Positions 33,026 to 45,178 of a stretch of 64,000 nucleotides of DNA are shown here, in pieces. Source of the DNA: Plasmopara viticola. Lineage: Eukaryota > Oomycota > Peronosporomycetes > Peronosporales > Peronosporaceae. The stretch is from positions 620,001 to 684,000 of the forward strand of contig MBPM02000039.1 in assembly GCA_001695595.3 (NCBI GenBank), read 5' to 3'. The notes under the pieces are model-generated. The model saw only the letters and a list, made by a program, of their open reading frames with translations, ran no database searches and was not told where the DNA came from. Each line of letters starts with the position of its first letter. The stretch's first letter is position 1. Position numbers and translations under genes: made by a program.

Positions 33026-36000
33026 GAGAAGAAGAATAGTATAATATGTGTTCACCACTAATAGTAAAGGGATTGTGGCTGCTATTGAGATAACTACGAA
33101 TAGGAATTCAAGCTTATGGGTAGTAGTATACGCTTTACTATCGCTGTTACTTATATGGTTTGGTGCTCGCGCAAAGTGGCGCCTGCAAACGATAATCGTC
33201 CTTGGAATTGACGATGAGATTTTACCCGGGAAACTACATGCCAGCAGAGCGATAGAGGAGAATTGGTGTGCAGAGCATTTACGTACTTGTAGAGCCTAAA
33301 GATGAACTAATATACACTCAATCTTTCGCATAGACTTGGCTCGGTCTCAGGTGTCGATTAAGCCGGTCGAACTCTAGCTTCAGCCACTCTTACATAAACT
33401 TTGTAATCAAAATCCTTCGAAGAGTGACAGCTCGTCGTCGTCCTAGACTGTGGGCGTTGGAGTGATAAAAAATGGACGGCATTATCTCGCTTAGCTCGGA
33501 GACTTGATGATCTAACTACTGCTAACAACTAAATCATTGCTGAGTGTATACTTCGAAGCGACACCGAATATAATTACTATAAAAAATAGGGAACGGCGGT
33601 CAATCGACGGAGTTGCCGTGGCCATCGAGATTGACCGCTGCAAGAGCTGTGGGAGTTGCCGATTGCTGTGCCGACGTAGAGAGCTGTGAGAGATGAAGTA
33701 ACGTGCAAAGTACGCAAATTTTAGACCTGTGTATGTATACGAAACAAAGGAGAGCAATTTAGAGGATCTTTGGCTGGCGGGTACAACATTACAATAAATA
33801 CACTACAGTCAATCAGAGGTCATTAGAGATGACCTAGGGGTCCGTATTGACAGGGTGCAATAGCTGGTAGTGCTTCCTAGAATTGTGTGCAATATATTAG
33901 CCACATGATTCATTTATTCACTGCGATTGAGCTACACATTTCAATCGTTTGAATGATTTTTGATTTTGCACAATAGCACTGAAAGGCTAAGACTTCTCAT
34001 ATTTCCTTCCATTCCACCTTTGGAAAATAAACTTATCCAATACCCTGCAGGACTGGTGCAGAATCTGCCTGTCGATAGGGTGAAGTATTTCTAAAAGACA
34101 TTTAAAAACAGTAGGCTTTTGTTGCTTAGATGCTTGATGAAGGTAGGACCAAAAAACATCAAAAATTTATTGGAAAATTTTATTTCAAGAGTGGAATGCG
34201 TTGCAAACGTCGATCTCGTTCGTAATTGGTCATTTTGTAGGAAATGTATACTCTTTGCACGCCATTTCTGTGCGAGGAGCTGTGAAATTCTTAGCACTTA
34301 GCCATATATCACGCCCAAGCGGCTAAACTGTCGACACCAACCTTCTTAAAGGCGGTCAGATGACCTTCTTTCATACGCCGGACGCACCTCAAACGCTGCT
34401 CATGAGATTCGCTGGCTTAATGGGCTTGAGGAAGCGGTTTATTTGCAATCCTCACAGCTGCTATGTAGATAAAACGTGGCAAGGCGTTCATCTCATACAA
34501 GTAGAATGTATGCTCTAAGACCCATCCAATCTAGGATCCGAACACTCCAGTGGTAATGTCTACTGCGAGGACTTATCTAGTGAGACCAAAGATCTCTTCC
34601 TATATCAAAAACTCTGATCTGTGGTCTTTCAAGGTTAAAATTATTTGATCACAGACGTTCTGTGTGCGTGGTGCTTGCACTTTTTAACAAGCAAAACATC
34701 ACTTACATACCCGTGAAATTACTTCACGTGAATGTACCGTGCCCAACATCACATCAAAAAGAACCGAGAAAAGCACTCTATTTGGCGAACATTGAGTTCT
34801 ATCAGCGTTTGCAAATTCTTCTCAGGCCTCCCGCTCTACTTTATTGGTAAGGCTAGTATGAGTAAGGATGCGGTGGTCGAAAGTGCTAGCGTTTTGGTCA
34901 TACGATGGATACTTAAAAGACTGTGCATTTTGAGCAGCTGGGTGTGTCTAAGCTCACTACACTACCTGCCGTAGTTTGGATACCCCTTTCTAAGACACAA
35001 GGTGCTCCGGCCTGCTGCAAAGACATGATCAAAGAAGTTTAACTTTCTCTCAAGGGCCCGAACGCAACAAAGAAGCCGCGAGTCGATAGCTAGGGTCGAT
35101 TCTAAGAGCCATCTTTAGCTTGTGTACTCGGTTTCTCAAAGTTGTTAATTTTATGAAGAAGAGGCAAAGCTGAGGCGTATTCAGCCTTCATGCTCACCGA
35201 GAACCTAGAAAATCGTTTTCACGGAAGAAACCCTTGTGAAATGACGCGATTGTCCTGCATTCCACGACTCGTGAGAGTCTTGACCAGCTCCAGCAACACT
35301 AGCTCTGATATGAGATCAGGAGCAATAGGTGCTTTGTAAGTCATCCGCAAAAATAGGTTCCCCAAACTAGATTGGAGTTGCTATATTGCAAAAGAGTGCG
35401 CTAGGATGTACTTGGATTGGTATCGATCCACCCATATTTGGTCTCATTTCGATGTCGTGCGAGGTACTTAGAAGAAATTTGATGCGATACTAAAACCACG
35501 CGCATAGCCAGTGCTGGAGAATTGTTTAGACTTTTTCATAAATATTGCTAGTAGTGAAGTCTTTCGAAGTGGTACTCTTCCGGAATGACAAGTTGCGTCG
35601 TTGCTATGGAGACGAAAAGGAGGAAGATTCATCGCCAAATTCGCTTGTTATCATAGTTTTTTTTTGGTGTCACATATTCTTTCTTTTTTGCTCTCATTAA
35701 TAACACCACCACCCCTTTTTCTCGCAATACCGATAGACTTGTACGTCTTGACGAGTGAGGTTTTGTATAGCCGGCGTCATAGACAGGTCTTACAGGCCGA
35801 TGGGGTTGTTTTCACAGCACTACTGCTTTTTCAAGACTATTTATGATGTCTCAGCGATAAGAACATATATACTATTGTTAGCCGGAGCATTCATCACTTT
35901 AAGGTGGAGGTGGATGTGAATTTAAGGGTGGAGACTCGCGGTATGCGTGCATATTTCGTCCTTGCAAAGTTAGAGTTCACTTTACAGACTTTCGACGCGC

Positions 36001-37514
36001 AAACCAATCTATACTTACCGCCCACGACGCAGGTATATACTTTGTTTTAAGAACTGCCTAGGCGCCTGAAGCCTAGTTGAAAGGCATTTTCTCGTGGCTA
36101 GCTTGTTTATCGTTTAATGACTGGAGTCTTCTTTGCTATCAGTTTGGTCATCACAATAACCAAACCGGCTTTATATATATCCCTTATTAGTTGGGTGTAG
36201 ACGAAGTCTTAGTATGGGACCACTATATAAAGGTAAGCTCTTGTGCTAGCCTTTGAAACTCGTAGCTTTGATTTTTGACACCTTCCCGTAATCGGGGCCA
36301 GTTTGCATGATGTTTTCATCATAGAATATGTAAAATGGGTATTATTCGTGCCTCTATTGCGGTAGCGAATAAAGTCGCATTCTAGAAAACTAGAAAGCAC
36401 CAAGACACATCAATTCTGTTGCGCTTTTCCTGACCTCAAAGTGCGACTTCTACTAACGATCCAGCAAATCTCTCAAGATCGACACAAACGATTAGACCAT
36501 ACGGGACAGGCACAGATTATGTGCCATTGCTTGCCGCAGCCAAAATAGCAGATAATGCTCTACTCAGCAACACTTAAGTCGAAGAAGACTGAAGCCGTCT
36601 AAGGGAGCTCACGAACAACGTTTCTTTCGACTAAGGAATTGTCCGTTCGTGGTATTTTAAAAGGTGAAGCTGGCTGTGGCTAAGAAAGTCAATTTGATAG
36701 CTTATTTCATTGTCGCTGCCTACCCTCGCAAGAGTTCAATGTGAGGCGGGACTGCCTCGAGTTTTCCGAGAACACAGTCACCTTAACTTGTGCGGGGAGT
36801 GGAGCCCCAGTAAACGAGGTTGTCACCACTTAAACTTGTAAATACCAAAAAGCTCGCACTAATTTGCTAGAATGTAGCCTCCTCCTCATATCTTAGAAGT
36901 TTGCAAATCTCTATAGCACTGCGTACTGCACGTCTGGAAGAAGCCGAAAGATCGTACAATCTATCTTCGTACACTCAAGAACGCTCAGGTCGACAATTTA
37001 CCTTGTAGGCGTAGGATCGGGTAGGTGTGAATGAGTCACACAGCACCTTGTACAAATATTTAAATATATGGAATCTTCCAGTGAGCGTCTATTCACAATT
37101 TCTGGTATCATAGGATCTTAGTTTTCAGCTTGTAGTCTGATTTTCTACCCAAAGTGCTTATGTATACTACGCTCGTTCTCATGTCATCATTCGCCTCAGT
37201 GAGAGCTTCTCGACAAATGAGAATAGAAAAATCTCGCATTTCCAATTGGATGGAATATATAAGATCATTGCATTCAGCTCTTGTAAAGGTTATACCAACC
37301 ATAATCCTGTAAACTTTCAATTACATTCAAACACGCACGTCTCTCGCTGCACACTGTTATCACTCTGCAGGAAAAGCCAAGCTTTTCAAAAAGTTGGAAG
37401 AGCAAAATTTGGTCTTACTTCCAAATAGACAACGTCTTCTTGAGCAGGTTTTGAATGGCCTTGCCTTAAATACACGTAAAAGTGTAAGCGATACTCGACA
37501 AGCACCAAACGCGA
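33026..37514. other. Intergenic, duplicate of 12215-16690
   Basis: Same content as copy 1, including the degenerate repeat at about 33601-33706. One-base length differences (for example near 33914 and 35803) change small frames between the copies, which argues that those frames are not genes. Confidence 0.6.
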
Positions 37515-38105
37515 TACGTCTGCATTTGAGCTTGTTGAGAATAAAAGGCGAGAACAGCCAGAAGCAGATGAGCCCAAACGCAGAAAATGTGGAGAATGTG
37601 GCACTCAAAATCATAAGCGGCAAACATGCCCCTCATTGTACATCGGCAGGCCCGTTTGAATACTTAGCTTGCCAGGATCGGCAGCTTACCATATCAATTG
37701 GAAGTGTGGTTCCCTTCGAAACCTCTCCTGTAATATTGCGTCATATGGGATTTCAACTTAGGACGTGGATGGAGATGGCAATTGCGGCTCCCTTACGATT
37801 TCTGTAAGTCTCAATCGCTCAGAAAGTCACTGAATTTCGGCTCGAATAGAATGTGTAAAAGGAGATGATTGCGCATCCGGAATTTAAATGCCAGTAGGTT
37901 GCGCAGCACTTTGATGACTATGGGGAAGTCATTGCCCGTTTGTTCCCAAAATGAACGGAGTTTTCTTCCTTTACGCGTCAGAAAGAACAATACCCAATTT
38001 GCTTCGCGTTCATCAACGGCAACCACTACATTCCGCACCATTTGTGGCCAGAATCACCTGCTTCTCCTATTGTGGTTTACTGGCACAGCCCAATGCATAA
38101 TCATG
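37515..38105 (+). mobile_element. Duplicate of the MULE zinc knuckle-OTU remnant
   Basis: Same motifs as 16700-17290: zinc knuckle at 37588-37629, OTU Cys codon at 37783 and OTU His codon at 38024. The same stops and frame change are present. Confidence 0.55.
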
Positions 38106-39453
38106 GGCAGTGCACTTGAGTCGCAAGCCTTAAAGAGGGAGTGGCTCCATGAACAAAAGTCAGCAACACCCTGTGACCTTACGGAAGAACACTGGAATGT
38201 CGGATTTTTTTTTGCGAACAAGATCATGGAGCACTTCACCGAGCTTTCGTTATTGAGTTGAAATCCCTGCAGTAACCGAAACGGTTCAAATGGAAACTAC
38301 GTTTACGACGTGCAGCTGGCTCTTAAGACATACTGTTATTGGCTTTTTGTTTCCTGGTAGCACTGGTGAGACGCTACAGAGGTTTTTAAATTTCTTTATC
38401 ACGGCACTGGGCTTTCGCCTTATTGAATTAGAGTGAGTTTCGGGTAGAATTTTCGTCGGAAACCTATCTAAAATTCTCTATCTTGAGATCCAAAATTCTG
38501 ACAGTTATACAGTTCTAAGTGTATTAGAGTTGTTGCTCCATTCAATGATGTATATACTTAACTGCAGAAAACGGAGATTGATGGCGATTTTGTCGTAATG
38601 ACTCTACTATTGCCGTGAATATCTGCTGTGAGAGCATCCCCTGTGGTCTCTCTGCAAAACTGCTACGAGTTGCCAACCAAACATAGCAGCCCGTTAAATT
38701 GAGAAGTACCCCGCACTACAGATGCTTCGGCTTAGTCATTGATGTATGAGCAGCCTCACTATTTCCGAAAATGTTGTCACTGCTGATTTGAGAAGTCTGC
38801 ACCACAACGCATTGAATTTACGCGGCGGTGTGCGTTATAAACGTGCACCCGTAATTTGGCCAATCGCAGCTCAAAATTTGAGGCCTACCAAAAAGGGTCT
38901 GTGGCTATACCGGTTCCCTAAAATAACAGAACTAGTTAAAATAATATTTTTTTTCGAAGAATCAAATTGATATCATGTACTTTACCCTCGATTATAAAAT
39001 AGAAAAATGGCGTGATTTATTCCAGTTCAAATTTCCGACGATTACAATCGGCGTATATTAGACGGGCCGTAAGCGCAGCAAATGTTGCTATGAAGCACAG
39101 GTATTCTGAGCAGTGGCGAATATAAAGCCAAGCACTGGACTTAGCCGTCTGAAAATGTAAAGTTGGTGCAGCATCGAAAGCGTAGCACTATACATTCTCC
39201 AGTTTAAAATGGCCAGCTCCGTTCGTAGTCTCGGACATCCAGATTGCTGGATTTGAAGATGTTTGTTTAAGAACGAATATGACAGTATTTTGGCATTGCC
39301 TCGAGTTAAGCCAGAAAAACCACTAGCAGAGCTAGAAAAAACGAAGGATGCAAAAGCATGATAAAGATGTTACTGACTTGATTACTTTCACGCAATTGAA
39401 ATCGGCTCAGCAAATGAAAGCGAGCGTTTTTAATTGCACCTTGCCTGTCAAGT
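38106..39453. other. Intergenic, duplicate of 17291-18640
   Basis: No gene. It differs from copy 1 by only a few homopolymer changes, for example one C fewer near 38711. Confidence 0.55.
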
Positions 39454-40053
39454 CTACGCCTTGTCGACGTGTACAACAAGGGGCGACGCCGCAAGTGAAA
39501 CGTCAAAGAGACGAGTCACAATTTGCTCAATCTCGTCCGGTGTTTTACCGTACTTCGCAAGCTCCAGCACTACATGCCGGCGGTCGCTACCCGCAAGACC
39601 ATCCCGTTGATCGAGTTGTTGCCGCGCTTGAATCGTAATGGCACTCGCGCGAGGCTCTACGATCCTCCAAGCCTCCCAGTCTCGACGATTTTGATTTAAG
39701 CACGCGGCAAAATACTCGTCGTTGCAGTGAAGGACGTTTCCTGTGTGGCATGACACGAAATACAGCGCACATTCCGAGTCCGTCTCCATAGTAAAGAATT
39801 CCCAGTCGCCAGGCTCTTTTGGATCAAAGACACATTCTCCGTTAGTGCGAACTTGCAGGTAACGTCCGTTGCGAACTGACTGGATCGCGACCTTATCATC
39901 ACGGACATGACGCAAGCAAAGTTGCTCGTAAATGTCGCGGTTGTCAGATAGACAGCGCGCTAGTTTGGATCCGAGCGGATTTTGTAGACTCCTTTGTTTG
40001 CGAATCGACCAAATAATGATGGGCACGTCAAACGGAATCTCGCTGAGATCCAT
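39454..40053 (-). CDS. Fascin-like beta-trefoil protein, second copy
   Basis: The encoded 199-residue protein is identical to that of 18641-19240, with the same start context and the same flanks. Its presence follows from the 20.8 kb duplication, so it most likely represents the same locus and not an extra gene. Confidence 0.6.
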   Translation of the reverse strand: MDLSEIPFDVPIIIWSIRKQRSLQNPLGSKLARCLSDNRDIYEQLCLRHVRDDKVAIQSVRNGRYLQVRTNGECVFDPKEPGDWEFFTMETDSECALYFVSCHTGNVLHCNDEYFAACLNQNRRDWEAWRIVEPRASAITIQARQQLDQRDGLAGSDRRHVVLELAKYGKTPDEIEQIVTRLFDVSLAASPLVVHVDKA

Positions 40054-41178
40054 GGCGAAAGTTGCAAGTTGCGACTATTTTCTGCAGCGCTAATAGAGAA
40101 CTGAGGGTCTTGACTCGTATGGTCGTTGTCATGACGAGGCCAAAGGGTATCTTTCTCTGAGATCGTGTGACTTTCATAGTAAGTGCTTCTGATTGATGGA
40201 TCGTTTACTGCTCAAAGTGTCGCAGAGCGGCAATAATTAGTCGAAGAAATATGTGATGTATGCGCTTGAAACACGATATAATTGATTAGCGTAGAGTTAC
40301 TAATTAAACCCTGGCTATAAGGGCGGTCATAGAGGGTCGATGAAGACACTAGCTTTTTAATGTCCTACAGCTGTTCGCGCAATTGCGATGCTGGCAGTGG
40401 CAGAAAATAGCTATAGTAGAAATAAGCAGCGTTCGCATGGATCCAGACCGCGTCACAGGTTCTTTGATTAGGCACGGATGGTTTAACGTGTCTCGCTGAC
40501 CTTACAACACGAAAACGTGACTTGACCGAACTACCGGTGCCATCTTTTATCTCTTCGATACGTAGTGCTTACTTGATGGGGTCCGTTTTTACATACGATG
40601 GGTGGGTAAACGCCCTGTTTGAATTTCTATACAAAGCGCCGAGTACAAAATGAGTTGATCAATAATGCGTGTGAGATAATTGTCATGATTTGTCTTGTTA
40701 AGTTTTTCGAGGCTGGCCAGCTCTAATAGCGAGTAAAAATTTAAGTATCGTGTCGCCCGGTCAAGCCAGAATATAAACCGACGTGACTCTTTTAATACGC
40801 AGCGAGCAATACTATCTAAGGGCCAAAACATACACCGCCTGTTGCAGTTTCGCGGGCTTCTTGATGAATCCGCGAAAATCGTCTCTGCTATATATCGTTT
40901 GTCCAATTTCACTGTATCTATAATTCAGCAGACAGGTTTAGCGTGGACAATGTGCAACTGAGAAAATGGGATCAAATCCCCGGCCATGACGATTTATTGA
41001 GTCAGTGAAAATGACTTGATAGGTAGAGCAGTCCGGTCTCTCAACAAGTTGATTGTGTCAGATATCTTAGACAGCAGCAAATTCCGAAAAATATGAGTGA
41101 GACGAGCATTCAATACAGATTATTCAGATTATTTAAACGATGCGCACGAAAAGATTAATGCCGAACTATAAAGCCTCC

Positions 41179-42312
41179 TTTTTGGAAAAGGTTGGGGTGA
41201 CGCCCTCCTTCCAAGCGCGGGGGCTAAATGCTCGCGCGCTTCGGGCAGGTACTCTCGGGCATCTTCAGGTCTCTAACAAGTCTCACCCTCGACGCGACGG
41301 TCTCCAGCACCAGGCCAAACCCCCTTCCACGCCCTTAACCGCGCCACCCGCACCCGGATTGGCTCGTTTAATGTGAAGTCACTAGGTTCGAAGCGCAAGA
41401 AGCACGAAACACTCCCCGAAGATCTCCGGCGCTACCGCGTCGATATCCTTGACCTCCGAGAAACCAAGATCTACGATAGAGGTGAGCACCGCATTGATGA
41501 CTTCCTCTTTCTAACTTTGAAAAAAAAAAAAAAAACGAAGCCAAGACCGAAGTCACCAAAATCCGCCGCCACTGCAATCCGTCAGGCGCCACTCGACACG
41601 CCCGAGCCCGAGAAGAAACCTGGCGTCACACGAAGAAGCTCGGACCACTCCTCGGCGATATTGAAGATCTATCCCGACGCAAGTCCCTGGCCACCCTCGC
41701 GCTCCACCGCCTCTGGTCCGTCTCATCTCACCTAAGACCCGCATTCGACTGTACAACACCTACGTTCTACTAACTCTGCTGTACAACTGCGCCACCTGGG
41801 CTCTTACCAAGTCAGAGCTCCACGGCCTCGAGAGTTTCCATCGCCGCCAGCTTCGCTACGCTCTTGGCTATCGCTACCCCCGACACAATTCGAATGCAAG
41901 ACTCTACGACCTCTGTGATGAGCGGCCGCTGAGACTACGACAGACACAAGCTCGCTGGCGCCTGTTTGGCAATCCCGCCATTCCAGGGAACCTCCAGATG
42001 CGTGCCTATTTCTTCTCCACCGCAGCAAAATGGCGCGGACGTCCCCGCACCACGCTCCCCTCAGCGCTCGACCACGACCTTGTTTCCTGTGGCTCCGGCT
42101 CTCGACTCCGGACAGCACAAGACCTCGAAGTGCTTCGTACCCTTGCACAAGACCGAAAGAAATGGAAGACCCTCACGACCTTGGTGCTGGATGCACTGCC
42201 CGCCGAACGAGACCCGACGTATGCGGACACCACTCTATGCCGTGGACTAGCCAGACTGAGCCTAGCACGTGCATAACTTGGCAACGCGGTAACGTAATAC
42301 ATTACATTACAT
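41179..42312 (+). mobile_element. Duplicate of the internally deleted LINE
   Basis: Same element as 20366-21497 with the same target duplications (tataaagcctcc at 41167-41178 and 42313-42324). Identical insertion sites mean one insertion event present twice through the duplication. The internal A-run is one base longer here and is preceded by G in place of A. Confidence 0.85.
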
Positions 42313-42580
42313 TATAAAGCCTCCCACCGGACTTGTTCTCCGGAGATTAATACGAAAGAGTAGCGAGTTGGCAAGTAATTTTAGAAATTGAAGTCGTCTA
42401 TAAAGGGACGACTAGGACAATATTTTCCGACCTCAAGTCATTTAAGCAAAAATACAATAAAGAACCGGATGATGCAAAATCATTAGGTTAGTCACTGAAA
42501 TCAGGAAAGTTGCGTCAATCACTTTGACGCAATAAGGATCGGTCGAGCGAGCGACTTGGATCGCGGCTTGCTTGTCGAGG

Positions 42581-43187
42581 CTATGCCTTGTCGACATGAT
42601 CAACAAAGGGCGGAGCTGGGACTGTCGCAAGTGAAATGTCAAAGAGACGAGTCACAATCTGCTCAATCTCGTCCGGGGTTTTACCGCACTTCGCAAGCTC
42701 CAGCACTACATGTCGGCGGTCGCTACCCGCAAGACCATCCCGTTGGTCGAGTTGTTGTCGCGCTTGAATCGTAATGGCACTTGCGCGGGCTCTACGATTC
42801 TCCAGGCCTCCCAGTCTAGACGATTTTGATTTGAGCACGCGGCAAAATATTCGTCGTTGCATTGAAGGACATTTCCTGTGTGGCATGACACGAAATACAG
42901 GGCACATTCCAAGTCTGTCTCCATAGTAAAGAGTTTCAGTCGCCAGGCTCTTTAGGGTCAAAGACGCATTCTCCGTTAGTGCGAACTTGCAGGTAACGTC
43001 CGTTGCGAACTGACTGGATCGCGACCTTATCATCACGGACACGACGCAAGCAAAGTTGCTCGTAAATGTCGCGATTGTCAGATAGACAGCGCGCTTGTTT
43101 GGATCCAAGCGGACTCTGTAGACTCCTTTGTTTGCGAATCGACCAAATAATGATGGGCACGTCAAACGGAATCTCGCTGAGATCCAT
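42581..43187 (-). pseudogene. Duplicate of the frameshifted beta-trefoil paralogue
   Basis: It has the same frameshift as 22112-22124, at the equivalent place (about 42927-42939). It carries one further base loss near 42787 (gcgcgggctc for gcgcggggctc), which is a homopolymer difference. Treated as the same locus as 21766-22373. Confidence 0.65.
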
Positions 43188-43476
43188 GGCGAAAGTTGCA
43201 AGTGGCGACTATTTTCTGCAGCGCTAATAGAGAACTGAGGGTCTTGACTCGTATGGTCGTTGTCATGACGAGGCCAAAGGGTATCTTTCTCTCAGATCAT
43301 GTGGCTTTCATAGTAAGTGCTTCTGATTGATGGATCGTTTACTGCTCAAAGTGTCGCAGAGCGGCAATAACTAGTCGAGGAAAAATGTGATGTATGCGCG
43401 TGAAACACGATGAAATTGATTAGCACCGCGAACAGTTACTGATTAAACCCTATTTAGGGGAGTCATAGTAGGTCGG

Positions 43477-44855
43477 TGAAGACACTAGCTTTTTAATTTC
43501 TACAGCTGTTCGCGCAATTGCGGTGCTGGCAGCGGCAACAAATACTTATAGTAGAAATAAGCAACGTTTGCATAATTTTATTATCCGGACCGCGTCACAG
43601 GCACTTTGTTTAGGCACGGAAGTTCAACGTGTTTCGCTGACCATACAGCATGAAAAGATGACTTTCTGGTCCATTTTGACAAAGCATAGAAAGGGGTGGT
43701 TAGCGCCGTGTTAATTCTCATACAAAGCGCCGAGCACAAGTGTGAGTGATTATTATGTGTCTTGTGAAAGCACTTGTTCAGCTCGAATACGATCTAATTT
43801 GAAAGGAGTTTCCGGTCAAGCTAAGATCTGGACCGGCGTGACTCTTTAGAAACGCAGCGTGCGATACTTTCTGTCGGCCAAAACAAATACCGCCAGCTAT
43901 ACTTATACTGGCTTCTTGATGAGTCCGCAAAAATCGTCCCTGGTATATTATTGTCCAATTCCATCGATGATCTCGCAGAACGGTTGGGCCTCTCCTTGCT
44001 AATCATGTATCCTAACTATTGAATTTCAAAAGCTAACTATGTATTCTAACTATTGAATTTCATTCGTCGAGTCAGATACCGGTAAATACGTCGTCAAAAC
44101 TATTTCTTTTATGTATATTAAGGACAAACCGCGCAACCATGTATTTTTCTAGTTTTAACAGCACTTTGGTTGATGCGTCTCGCGAGCAATCTTCTTACTT
44201 TATTTGATTGAGGTGACTCCCGGTCTTATCTCCACTAGTTTCTTTTTATACCTAGAAGTTTGACTCGACGAAAGTGCGGTGCACTATGCTCAACCTTAGC
44301 CTGAGATCACGTATGTGAAGTGCTTTACCTTAAACAGCGGGGTATATAGTGATGTACCGAAAAATCTTCCGAATGATGCTCGTGAGAGCTTTGACCGGCT
44401 CCATCAAGATAAGCTGCGATTTGAGGTCGAAAGCAATAGGTTTTTTGATCCGCGAAACGAGATTCTTCAACTGATCTGAAGTCGTTCAGCTTAAGATGTG
44501 TCCACATCAGTACCAAGCAACCAATATTATTGCTTTTATTTTGAAGCCGAGTAGTGTAATACGATGCGGTGCTGAAATTGCGCTGAAGTAACAATGCAAC
44601 CAACTTTGTTTTCTTCAAATCGTAGGTCGTCAGTAGTGGGCCTATTTCTAAACGGCAAATTGTGTCGAATCCTAGATAAGGGTGAGCAGCAGCTCCGTCG
44701 CAAACTTTGCTAGTTCTCTAGATACTTTTTTTGTTGACTCACAGCAAAGACATCATCGACCAAGGCACCCTAGGTCAAGTCTATACCCTTTCGAGAAATA
44801 TGGTATTTTATGTCGTGACGAATTTTTTTTTTCGTAGAAAACGAGTCATAAAGCT
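43477..44855. other. Intergenic region after the duplication junction
   Basis: The first roughly 480 bp continue the older local segmental duplication, aligning with about 19530-20080. The 44379-44487 stretch is distantly related to 14454-14568. No gene is supported. The minus-strand frames at 43821-44006 and 44325-44618 overlap these relics. Confidence 0.55.
44379..44487. repeat. Ancient diverged repeat shared with 14454-14568
   Basis: It aligns colinearly with 14454-14568 at moderate identity. On the minus strand an uninterrupted peptide runs across it, with K-K-P-I-A-F-D-L and E-P-V-K-A-L-T-S, and with the same pattern as the other copy. The family is not recognised. Confidence 0.4.
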
Positions 44856-45178
44856 TGGAAAAGGTTGGGGTGACGCCCTCCTTCCAAGCGCGGAGGCTAA
44901 ATGCTCGCGCGCTTCGGGCAGGTGCTCTCGGGCATCTGCAGGTCTCTAACGAGTTTCACCCTCGACGCGACGGTCTCCGGCACCGGGCGCCATCTGGGCT
45001 CTTACCAAGTCAGAGCTAAGCAAAATAATGGAAGACCCTCACGACCTCGGTGCTGGCTGCACTGCCCGCCGAACGAGACCCGACGTATGCGGACACCACT
45101 CTATGCCATGGACTGGCCAGACTGAGCCTAGCACGTGCATAACTTGGCAACGCGATAACGTGATACAATACAATTCAA
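44856..45178 (+). mobile_element. Short LINE-derived non-autonomous retroelement, copy B
   Basis: It has the same head-middle-tail structure as copy A, with substitutions (cggaggct, ctccggcacc, ctggctgcactg). It ends in an ACAAT-type tail. Flanks show cataaagc before and caataagc after, at best an imperfect target duplication, so the exact borders are less certain than for the other copies. Confidence 0.8.

Larger units (their letters stand above)
22673..43476 (+). repeat. Near-identical second copy of 1837-22662, probably an assembly duplicate
   Basis: Every feature of 1837-22662 recurs in the same order at an offset of 20811-20836. Most differences are single-base losses or homopolymer length changes, plus a handful of substitutions. 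About 25 of the losses fall in the first 2.7 kb after the gap. The rest of the block differs by only a few indels (for example near 33914, 38711, 41519 and 42787). Such identity in intergenic DNA and dead transposons, with ends that coincide with the gap, points to overlapping contigs or unmerged haplotypes. Confidence 0.85.
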
